From: Pseudomonadota bacterium | Lineage (GTDB): Bacteria; Pseudomonadota; Alphaproteobacteria; Acetobacterales; Acetobacteraceae | DNA: 5,166 bases | Direction: 5' to 3' | Assembly: GCA_021779655.1 (NCBI GenBank) | Contig: JAJYAF010000201.1 | Coordinates: forward strand, 1 to 5,166 | Shown here: piece after piece, positions 1 through 5,166 of the stretch | Position numbering within the stretch: position 1 is the stretch's first letter | How the letters are laid out: every line of letters starts with the position of its first letter | The notes under the pieces: model-generated | Seen by the model: the letters and a program-made list of their open reading frames with translations, nothing else | The model's database searches: none | What the model was told of the DNA's origin: nothing | Program-made: the position numbers and the translations under genes

Positions 1-686
1 CAGCCCTCCGGCGAAATCACGGAATAGACCGCATGCTCGAACATCAGCACCGCATTGCCCGCCGCCAGCGCGATCGCCCCGCCGGAGCCGCCCTCGCCGA
101 TGATCGATGCCACCAGCGGCACCGGCGCCGCAAGGCAGGCCTCTATTCCCCGGGCAATCGCCTCCGCCTGGCCGCGCGCCTCGGCGTCGATGCCGGGGAA
201 GGCGCCCGATGTGTCCACGAAGGTCAGGATCGGCAGGCCGAATCGCCCGGCGAGTTCCATCAGCCGGCGTGCCTTGCGATAGCCCTCCGGCCGCGCCATG
301 CCGAAATTATGCTTAAGCCGCGTTTCGGTATCGGTGCCTTTCTCCGTGCCGATCACCATCACCGGCAGACCCCGGAACCGTCCCAGCCCGCCGAGGATCG
401 CCGCGTCATCGGCAAAGGCCCGATCCCCGGCCAGCGGCGTGAATTCGCTGATCAGGCCGGCGATGCAGCTTGCCGCCTTCGGCCGTTCCGGATGACGCGC
501 CACCTGCACCTTCTGCCAGGGGGTCAGCTTCGCGTATAAGGCGCGGAGCTGTTTGTCCGCCTTGTCCGAAAGCCGCGCGACCTCGTCCGCGATATTGATC
601 TCGCCGGGCGATTCCATGCGCCGCAGCTCCTCGATTTTGCTTTCAAGCTCGGCGACGGGTTTCTCAAAATCCAGATATTGGCGCAT
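1..686 (-). CDS. accA: Acetyl-CoA carboxylase carboxyltransferase subunit alpha, 3' part cut by the window edge
   Basis: AccA pairs with AccD to form the cytoplasmic carboxyltransferase that moves the carboxyl group from carboxybiotin on AccB to acetyl-CoA, giving malonyl-CoA for fatty acid synthesis. The frame is open from ATG at 686 to the left edge: 228 codons, with roughly 90 residues missing compared with the usual 315-320. The N-terminus ([20 protein letters not shown]) is the family's helical start. Crotonase-fold landmarks follow in order: GDRAFADD near residues 87-94, GGLGRFRG near 99-106, IGTEKGTDT near 112-120, [14 protein letters not shown] near 126-139, DTSGAFPGI near 158-166, the glycine-rich GEGGSGGA near 197-204 that builds the oxyanion hole, and YSVISPEG at the edge. 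No frameshift or internal stop is seen. Only a weak AGG lies 4 bases upstream of the ATG. The gene sits 39 bases downstream of ubiA on the same strand, so read-through transcription is plausible. Identification is very secure. Confidence 0.97.
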   Translation of the reverse strand, partial: MRQYLDFEKPVAELESKIEELRRMESPGEINIADEVARLSDKADKQLRALYAKLTPWQKVQVARHPERPKAASCIAGLISEFTPLAGDRAFADDAAILGGLGRFRGLPVMVIGTEKGTDTETRLKHNFGMARPEGYRKARRLMELAGRFGLPILTFVDTSGAFPGIDAEARGQAEAIARGIEACLAAPVPLVASIIGEGGSGGAIALAAGNAVLMFEHAVYSVISPEG

Positions 687-719
687 GCGGCCTGGCGTTT
701 AGCACATATCCGCGTGGAG

Positions 720-744
720 AAAAGGCTATACCTGCCCGAGCAGG
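720..744 (-). terminator. Weak hairpin at the end of ubiA, possible partial terminator
   Basis: On the minus strand CCTGC and GCAGG (740-744 and 731-735) can form a 5-base-pair stem with a four-base loop over the last ubiA codons. A TTTT run (720-723) follows after 7 bases. The stem is short and the T-run is short and displaced, so at most it would reduce read-through into accA. Confidence 0.18.
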
Positions 745-1646
745 ACCGCCGCCGCCACCGCCAACCCCACCTCCCGGTTCGACCGGAAGAGGTTCAGGCA
801 TCGCTCCGGGTCGTGAATGTCGAGCATCGCCGCCTGCCGGGCGAGCAGCGCCCCCGGCAGCAGGAGCGCCGGAAAGCCGGGCCAGCGCAAACGCGCCATG
901 GCCATCGCCACCGCCAGCAGCATCAGCATCGCGGCGTAGCAGAATATCAGGAAGGGCGCGGTGCGCTCCTTAAGCAGCCTGGCCGTGGATTTCACCCCGA
1001 TCAGCGCGTCGTCGTCCCGGTCCTGGTGCGCGTAGATCGTATCGTAGCCCAGAATCCAGAAAAACGCCGCGAGGTAGAGCGGCAGCGCCGCCCATTCCAG
1101 CCTGCCCGCCGCCGCGGCGTAACCCAGCGGCGCGCCCCAGCCGAATACCAGCCCAAGGACGATCTGCGGCCACCAGGTGACCCGCTTGGCCAACGGGTAG
1201 AGCGCCACCGGCACCAGCGAGGCAACCCCCAGGACCTGGGCCGTCCGGTTCAAGCACAGCAGCACGCCGAGCCCCACCGCCAGCAGCAGCAGAAGAAACA
1301 GCAGCGCCTCCGCCGGCTTCAGCAGGCCGGAGGCCAGCGGCCGGCCGCGCGTGCGTGCCACTTTCCGGTCTAGCTCACGGTCCCATAAATCGTTCACCAC
1401 GCAGCCCGCCGCCCGCATCGCCACAGCGCCCAGCGCGAACAGCGCCACCAGCCGCACCCCCTGCCCGATGCCGGCCGAGGCAAGACAAATCGCCCAAAGC
1501 CCCGGCAGGAACAAAAGCCATGCGCCGATCGGCCGGTCGAACCGCCCCAGCAGCGCATAGGGAACGAGCGGGCGCGGCAGGCGCCGCACCCAGCCGCCGG
1601 CCCGGATATCGGTAAATCCATCGGCAGGTGCTAAGTCTGGTTTCAT
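726..1646 (-). CDS. ubiA: 4-hydroxybenzoate polyprenyltransferase (UbiA family)
   Basis: UbiA is an integral inner-membrane, Mg-dependent prenyltransferase that attaches the polyprenyl tail to 4-hydroxybenzoate in ubiquinone synthesis; the decaprenyl chain usual in alphaproteobacteria is an inference. From the chosen start it has 306 residues. Both aspartate-rich motifs are intact: NDLWDRELD near residues 85-93 (NDxxDxxxD) and DTIYAHQDRDDD near 202-213, followed by IGVKST. About eight or nine hydrophobic segments cover the rest, for example LLFLLLLLAVGLGVLL near 115-130 and AAMLMLLAVAMAMA near 238-251. The polar N-terminus followed by GRFDRPIGAWLLFLPG near 34-49 is typical. An in-frame ATG at 1661 would add five residues (MDGSV). 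I prefer 1646 because a candidate promoter just upstream would put its transcription start near 1664, leaving almost no leader for the longer form, but neither ATG has a good Shine-Dalgarno. The stop at 726 is 39 bases before accA. The function is secure; the exact start is not. Confidence 0.94.
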   Translation of the reverse strand: MKPDLAPADGFTDIRAGGWVRRLPRPLVPYALLGRFDRPIGAWLLFLPGLWAICLASAGIGQGVRLVALFALGAVAMRAAGCVVNDLWDRELDRKVARTRGRPLASGLLKPAEALLFLLLLLAVGLGVLLCLNRTAQVLGVASLVPVALYPLAKRVTWWPQIVLGLVFGWGAPLGYAAAAGRLEWAALPLYLAAFFWILGYDTIYAHQDRDDDALIGVKSTARLLKERTAPFLIFCYAAMLMLLAVAMAMARLRWPGFPALLLPGALLARQAAMLDIHDPERCLNLFRSNREVGLAVAAAVLLGQV

Positions 1647-1647
1647 G
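1644..1647. other. Overlapping head-to-head start codons of ubiA and rsmE (CATG)
   Basis: The palindrome CATG holds ATG on both strands: 1645-1647 starts rsmE and 1646-1644 starts the preferred ubiA form. The two genes therefore share two bases and have no intergenic region, so each gene's promoter and ribosome binding site must lie within the other's coding sequence. If ubiA starts at 1661 instead, the overlap grows to 17 bases. Confidence 0.7.
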
Positions 1648-2379
1648 ACCGATCCGTCCATCCGGCTATACGTATCCGAGCCGCTGCAAGCCGGCGCAAC
1701 CGTGCCGGCCAGCGAGGCGCAGGCGCATTATCTGACGAACGTGCTGCGCCGCAATCCCGGCGACCGGGTTTTGCTCTTCAACGGCCGGGACGGCGAGTGG
1801 TCGGCCGCTATCACCGCGCCTGCCCGCAAGGCGCTTGCCTTCGAGACCCTGGCCCGGACCCGGCCGCAAACGCCCGAACCCGATTGCTGGCTCTGCTTCG
1901 CGCTGCTCAAGCGCCAGAAGACCGATCTCGTGGTGGAAAAGGCGACCGAACTCGGCGTCTCCCGCATCCAGCCCATCGTCACCGAACGCACCAATGCCGA
2001 CCATGTGAACCTGGACCGGCTGCGGGCAATCGCCATCGAGGCGGCGGAACAATGCGAGCGCCTGGCCGTCCCGGAAATCCGCCCGCCGCTGAAACTGCCG
2101 CGACTGCTGGAGGGCTGGCCCCCCGAACGGCGGCTTTTCATCGCCGACGAACGGCGCACCGGCAAACCTCTCCGTCCGCCCGCCGACCCGCGCTCGCCCA
2201 TCGCGCTCATGACCGGCCCGGAAGGCGGCTGGACCTCAAGCGAGCTTGAGGCTATCGCAGCGCATCCCCAGGTTACCAGCGCCACGCGCGTCTCGCTCGG
2301 GCAGCGCATCCTGCGGGCAGAAACCGCCGTTATCGCCGGGCTTGCGCTGCTCCTGGCCGCCGGCTTCGCAGAGGAGTAG
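1645..2379 (+). CDS. rsmE: 16S rRNA (uracil1498-N3)-methyltransferase
   Basis: RsmE uses S-adenosylmethionine to methylate N3 of U1498 in helix 44 of 16S rRNA in the assembled small subunit. The 244-residue product matches the family's usual length (about 240-250). Residues 1-75 form the N-terminal PUA-like RNA-binding part, with HYLTNVLRRNPGDRVLLFNG near 28-47. Residues 80-240 form the SPOUT methyltransferase: LLKRQKTDLVVEKATELGV near 87-105, a TERTN element at 113-117, EAAEQCERL near 132-140, then the knotted SAM-binding region with MTGPEGGW at 189-196 and SLGQRILRAETA at 217-228. The ATG at 1645 leaves a normal-length N-terminus, although only weak purine-rich sequence precedes it. It is divergent from ubiA with overlapping start codons and is followed four bases later by gshA, so the two plus-strand genes very probably share a transcript. 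Identification is very secure. Confidence 0.96.
   Translation: MTDPSIRLYVSEPLQAGATVPASEAQAHYLTNVLRRNPGDRVLLFNGRDGEWSAAITAPARKALAFETLARTRPQTPEPDCWLCFALLKRQKTDLVVEKATELGVSRIQPIVTERTNADHVNLDRLRAIAIEAAEQCERLAVPEIRPPLKLPRLLEGWPPERRLFIADERRTGKPLRPPADPRSPIALMTGPEGGWTSSELEAIAAHPQVTSATRVSLGQRILRAETAVIAGLALLLAAGFAEE
1671..1699 (-). promoter_or_regulatory. Candidate sigma-70-like promoter for ubiA, inside rsmE
   Basis: Read on the minus strand, TTGCGC (1694-1699) and GATACG (1671-1676) are separated by 17 bases, the standard spacing. The -10 lies in an AT-rich island holding the 8-base palindrome ATACGTAT (1668-1675), unusual in this GC-rich sequence. Transcription would begin near 1664, about 17 bases before the ubiA ATG at 1646. 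The match to consensus is only partial and this is a proposal from pattern alone. Confidence 0.22.
2371..2376 (+). promoter_or_regulatory. Ribosome binding site for gshA (GAGGAG)
   Basis: GAGGAG lies inside the last codons of rsmE and ends 7 bases before a GTG at 2384, an ideal Shine-Dalgarno spacing. It decides the gshA start: the same frame stays open upstream to an ATG at 2246, but that stretch overlaps conserved rsmE sequence and has no family resemblance. Its place over the rsmE stop suggests translational coupling. Confidence 0.8.
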
Positions 2380-2383
2380 GGAA

Positions 2384-3760
2384 GTGTCCAATCCGGGAGA
2401 CGCCGACAACACGGCCGTGACCGATATACGCGACCTTGCCGCCTGGCTCGCATCCGGCTGCAAGCCGCCGGAGCGCTTTGCCATCGGCACGGAACATGAA
2501 GCCTTCGGCTTCCGCCTTGCCGACAACGCGCCACCCGCCTACACGCCTGCCGACGGCTCGCCCGGCATCCGCGCCCTGCTGGAGGAAATCGCCGGAACCG
2601 AGCAACGCGTCCCCATTCTCGACAACGGCAACATCATCGGCCTCAAAGACGGGAGCGCCTCGCTCTCGCTGGAGCCTGGCGGGCAGTTCGAGCTTTCAGG
2701 CGCCCCGGTTGCCAACCTGCATGAAACCCGGGCGGAACTCGCGCATCATATCGCCCGGCTGCACCGCGCCGGCGGAAAGCTCGGCCTCGGTTTCGCGCCG
2801 CTTGGCTTCCATCCCTGCGCACGCCGCGAGGACATGCCCTTCATGCCCAAGGGGCGCTACGCCATCATGCGCCGGTACATGCCCAAGGTCGGCACACGCG
2901 GCCTCGACATGATGACAAGAACCTGCACCGTGCAGGTCAATCTCGATTTCGCCTCGGAAGCCGACATGGTGACGAAGCTGCGGGTCGCATTGGCGCTCCA
3001 GCCGCTCGCCACCGCCATGTTCGCCAATTCGCCGTTCTATGAGGGCAAGCCCAACGGCCTGCTTTCCAACCGCGCGCAGGTCTGGACCGATACCGACGCC
3101 GCCCGCAGCGGCATTCCCAGAATCGTTTTCGAGAAAGGTTTCGGATTCGAAGCCTATGCCGACTGGCTGCTCGACGTGCCGATGTATTTCATCTACCGCG
3201 ACGGCCGCTATCACGATGTCGCCGGGGCCAGCTTCCGCGATTTCATGGCCGGGAAACTGCCCGGTTTTGAAGGCGAGCGTGCCACGCTCGGCGATTTCGC
3301 CGATCACTCCACGACCGCCTTCCCCGATGCGCGGCTCAAACGCTACATCGAAACCCGCGGCGCCGATTCCGGTTCGCCCGCGATGATGCTGGCGCAATCG
3401 GCCTTCTGGACAGGGATTTTCTACAACCCGGCGGCGCTTGCCGCCGCCGCCGCGCTGGTCCGCGACATCCCTTACGATACCCTGCCGCATTTGCGCGCGC
3501 AGGTGCCCGCCGCCGGTCTTGCAACGCCGTTCCGCTCCGGCACGCTGCGCGATCTCATGCGGGAAGCCGTCGCCATTGCCGGACAGGGGCTGAAGGCGCG
3601 CGCGGCTTTGGACGATGCCGGCCACGGCGAGGAAATCTATCTCGCGCCGCTGCGGGAAATCGCCGCCGGCGCACCCACCCAGGCGGAAGCGTGGCTCCAG
3701 CGCTACAAGGATGTCTGGCTAGGCGATATAACGAAAATTTTTGCCGAAGCCGCACTTTGA
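2384..3760 (+). CDS. gshA: Glutamate-cysteine ligase, plant/alphaproteobacterial type
   Basis: GshA joins the gamma-carboxyl of glutamate to cysteine with ATP, the first and usually limiting step of glutathione synthesis in the cytoplasm. From the GTG the product has 458 residues, normal for this class, which is distinct from the E. coli class. Landmarks in order: FAIGTEHEAFGF near 32-43 (conserved glutamates of the ATP/Mg site), GLKDGSASLSLEPGGQFELS near 86-105, MPKGRYAIMRRYMPKVG near 154-170, MTRTCTVQVNLDF near 177-189, NRAQVWTDTD near 229-238, DVPMYFIYRDGRYHDVAG near 264-281, FMAGKLPGFEGE near 287-298, LKRYIETRGAD near 318-328 and TPFRSGTLRDLM near 381-392. A GTG at 2417 in the same frame is possible but has no ribosome binding site. 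It starts four bases after rsmE and converges on the next gene with a 6-base gap. The cysteines of the plant regulatory disulfides are not present at the aligned sites. The family assignment is secure. Confidence 0.95.
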   Translation: MSNPGDADNTAVTDIRDLAAWLASGCKPPERFAIGTEHEAFGFRLADNAPPAYTPADGSPGIRALLEEIAGTEQRVPILDNGNIIGLKDGSASLSLEPGGQFELSGAPVANLHETRAELAHHIARLHRAGGKLGLGFAPLGFHPCARREDMPFMPKGRYAIMRRYMPKVGTRGLDMMTRTCTVQVNLDFASEADMVTKLRVALALQPLATAMFANSPFYEGKPNGLLSNRAQVWTDTDAARSGIPRIVFEKGFGFEAYADWLLDVPMYFIYRDGRYHDVAGASFRDFMAGKLPGFEGERATLGDFADHSTTAFPDARLKRYIETRGADSGSPAMMLAQSAFWTGIFYNPAALAAAAALVRDIPYDTLPHLRAQVPAAGLATPFRSGTLRDLMREAVAIAGQGLKARAALDDAGHGEEIYLAPLREIAAGAPTQAEAWLQRYKDVWLGDITKIFAEAAL

Positions 3761-3767
3761 GGCGGTT
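3748..3767. terminator. Small hairpin across the gshA/cyclase convergence point
   Basis: AGCCGC (3748-3753) can pair with GCGGTT (3762-3767), six pairs including one G-T, around an 8-base loop that includes the gshA stop. No T-run follows directly on the plus strand; on the minus strand a TTTT comes about 10 bases later after an A-run. With only six bases between the genes this is the natural place for a bidirectional terminator, but the structure is weak. Confidence 0.2.
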
Positions 3768-5166
3768 CAGCCGGCGCTGCGAACGCAGTTCCTGCCATCC
3801 AGCTTGGCGCGATAGAGCGCCTGATCCGCGCGGTTCAGCACGGCATCGATATCCGCTTCGGCAGGTGACAGCGTCGCCACGCCGATGCTGACGGAAACCG
3901 AGACCGCCGCTTCAACGATCGGAATCCGCGCCGCGCCGACATGGGCGCGCAGCCGCTCCATGGCCATCAGCGCCTGCTCCAGCGAGGTCTCCGGCAATAC
4001 GAGCGCGAACTCCTCGCCGCCCAGCCTGCCCATGATATCGCGGTCGCGCAGCGCGCGCATGCAGGTGTCGGATAGTGTGCGGAGCACCTTGTCTCCCGCC
4101 TGATGCCCGTATCGGTCGTTGATGCTTTTGAAATGATCCACGTCGAGCATCGCCACGGAGAACGCGGCCTGGTGCTGCCGCGCCCGCTCCAGTTCCTGCT
4201 CCGCGCGCGAGAAGAAGGCGCGACGGTTGAGCAGGCCGGTCAGCGGATCCACCGTGGCGAGATGGCGTAATTCGGCTTCGAGCTTCTTGCGGTCGGAAAT
4301 CTCATCCATAATAAGGACGAAATGCGTGATCGCGCCGTTGTCGCCGATCACGGGCGAAACGGAATAATCCGCCCAATGCAAGCTGTTGTCCTTGCTCTGG
4401 AGCAGCACTTCGCCGCGCCAGCTCTCGCCGCTTCGCAGCTTTTGCACGATAGTGCGATAGGCGGACTCCGACGTGACGGGAGATCGGAATACATCGCTGC
4501 GCCGGCCTAATAATTCTTCCAGGCCGTACCGGCTCGTGCGGGCGGCCGCAGGGTTGGCATAGGTGATAATACCTTCATGATTCATGATCACGATGGCCGC
4601 GGAGCTTTGCTCAACCGCCGATTTGAGCTGCTTCAAATGATTTTCGCTCTCAGCCAGCGCCTGCGTTCGCTCGCGCACACGCTGTTCGAGCGTTGCCGTG
4701 CTAGCCTGCAGCGCCTGGTAGACCTCCAGGTTGTCATACCCGGTCGCGACATTCCGGCCGAACATCTCCAGCAGCGAAAGATCGGATTCAGTGAACGGCT
4801 TGTGGTGCTCCGCGTACACCACGATATCCCGCTGCGCGGACGTTCTAACATAGAGGGCCGCCCAGCCGGCATTGAACACGCGGCTTTCACCTTCGCACGC
4901 GGTCCGCATCCGCTCGCCGATTTCCAGCTCCGGGATCGTCTCGCGAGCAGCGCCGGACAAGCCGCGGAAACGCCCGCTACCGGCCAGTATGCGCCATTCA
5001 CCCGCCGGCCCCGGCCCGCATCGCGCGCATAGGATGCTATGCGCGTCAGAGCCGAGGATGGTGGAAAGCTGCATTGCCACGCCATCGGCGAATAACGCGA
5101 ACGAATGGCTCTGATACAAAAATGGCGTGGCGTCGATGATCCGGTGCAGCCCATCACGGCTGGTTT
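3767..5166 (-). CDS. DUF3369-PAS-GGDEF diguanylate cyclase, 5' part cut by the window edge
   Basis: The C-terminal GGDEF domain should make cyclic-di-GMP from two GTP. The frame is open to the right edge: 465 visible codons from 5164, no stop. A TTG near 5119 is only an internal leucine, since the residues before it (DGLHRIIDATPFLYQ) continue the family pattern. Visible residues 1-150 resemble the DUF3369 sensor, which normally follows a receiver domain, ending LLEMFGRNVATGYDNLEVY near 131-149. Residues 155-185 form a helical linker (LEQRVRERTQALAESENHL). A PAS domain spans about 180-295 (EGIITYANPAA near 197-207), then GGDEF about 300-460: DPLTGLLNRR at 306-315, metal-binding Asp in LDVDHFK at 340-346, INDRYGHQAGD at 348-358, the inhibitory site RDRD at 373-376 and active GGEEF at 382-386. 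All key residues are present, so it should be active and feedback-inhibited. A receiver domain beyond the edge is inferred. No EAL or HD-GYP domain is visible. Confidence 0.92.
   Translation of the reverse strand, partial: TSRDGLHRIIDATPFLYQSHSFALFADGVAMQLSTILGSDAHSILCARCGPGPAGEWRILAGSGRFRGLSGAARETIPELEIGERMRTACEGESRVFNAGWAALYVRTSAQRDIVVYAEHHKPFTESDLSLLEMFGRNVATGYDNLEVYQALQASTATLEQRVRERTQALAESENHLKQLKSAVEQSSAAIVIMNHEGIITYANPAAARTSRYGLEELLGRRSDVFRSPVTSESAYRTIVQKLRSGESWRGEVLLQSKDNSLHWADYSVSPVIGDNGAITHFVLIMDEISDRKKLEAELRHLATVDPLTGLLNRRAFFSRAEQELERARQHQAAFSVAMLDVDHFKSINDRYGHQAGDKVLRTLSDTCMRALRDRDIMGRLGGEEFALVLPETSLEQALMAMERLRAHVGAARIPIVEAAVSVSVSIGVATLSPAEADIDAVLNRADQALYRAKLDGRNCVRSAG

Noticed and set aside
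33..539. 168-codon open frame on the plus strand at the left end
   Set aside because: It is antisense to strongly conserved accA sequence and its translation is Arg/Pro/Ala-rich without motifs.
678..1373. 231-codon open frame on the plus strand, antisense to ubiA
   Set aside because: It is rich in Arg, Gln, Pro and His with no recognisable motif, the signature of reading a GC-rich gene on the wrong strand. UbiA on the other strand has both catalytic motifs.
2246..2383. N-terminal extension of GshA to the ATG at 2246
   Set aside because: It overlaps the essential SAM-binding end of rsmE in another frame, has no family resemblance, and the GTG at 2384 has a well-placed ribosome binding site.
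1728..2534. 268-codon open frame on the minus strand across rsmE and the start of gshA
   Set aside because: Low-complexity Arg/Ser-rich translation spanning two well-supported genes; no start signal or motif.
2696..3625. 309-codon open frame on the minus strand, antisense to gshA
   Set aside because: It has no family pattern and is fully explained by GC-rich codons of gshA, whose motifs are continuous across the same bases.
4633..5157. 174-codon open frame on the minus strand within the cyclase
   Set aside because: It is a shifted frame of the cyclase gene; its translation is Arg/Ser/Cys-rich, while the DUF3369 and linker sequence in the true frame is coherent. I see no sign of a frameshift joining them.
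1..5166. CRISPR array, transposon ends, tRNA genes, attachment sites or a defence or toxin-antitoxin cassette
   Set aside because: No spaced direct repeats, terminal inverted repeats, tRNA-like cloverleaf or accessory gene was seen; the five genes fill the window almost completely.

Overview
This window is chromosomal DNA from a GC-rich Gram-negative bacterium, most probably an alphaproteobacterium. The evidence is the GC-rich codon use, a plant-type glutamate-cysteine ligase (the form shared by alphaproteobacteria, xanthomonads and plants), a ubiquinone-type UbiA, and the arrangement of ubiA divergent from rsmE-gshA, which I recall from several alphaproteobacteria. A genus cannot be named from the sequence alone.

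Layout: (1) 1-686, minus strand: the first 228 codons of accA (acetyl-CoA carboxylase carboxyltransferase alpha), cut by the left edge. (2) 726-1646, minus strand: ubiA (4-hydroxybenzoate polyprenyltransferase), 39 bases upstream of accA and possibly co-transcribed with it. (3) 1645-2379, plus strand: rsmE (16S rRNA m3U1498 methyltransferase), whose ATG overlaps the likely ubiA ATG head to head in the tetramer CATG. (4) 2384-3760, plus strand: gshA (glutamate-cysteine ligase), starting at GTG four bases after the rsmE stop with a strong ribosome binding site inside the end of rsmE. (5) 3767-5166, minus strand: a diguanylate cyclase reading DUF3369 / helical linker / PAS / GGDEF, convergent with gshA across a 6-base gap. 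Its 5' end lies beyond the right edge. No stretch over 300 bases lacks a gene; the gaps are 39, 4 and 6 bases.

The four leftward and rightward housekeeping genes serve separate jobs: fatty acid precursor supply (accA), ubiquinone head-group prenylation (ubiA), ribosome modification (rsmE) and glutathione synthesis (gshA). They share compact packing rather than a pathway. The fifth gene is a cyclic-di-GMP signalling enzyme; its centre has visibly lower GC than the housekeeping genes.

I saw no tRNA or rRNA gene, insertion sequence, CRISPR array, phage gene, toxin-antitoxin pair or defence system. I looked for an undescribed system and do not think the window holds one. The points most worth a second look are the overlapping divergent start codons, the domain architecture of the truncated diguanylate cyclase, and the absence from GshA of the cysteines that form the plant redox switch.
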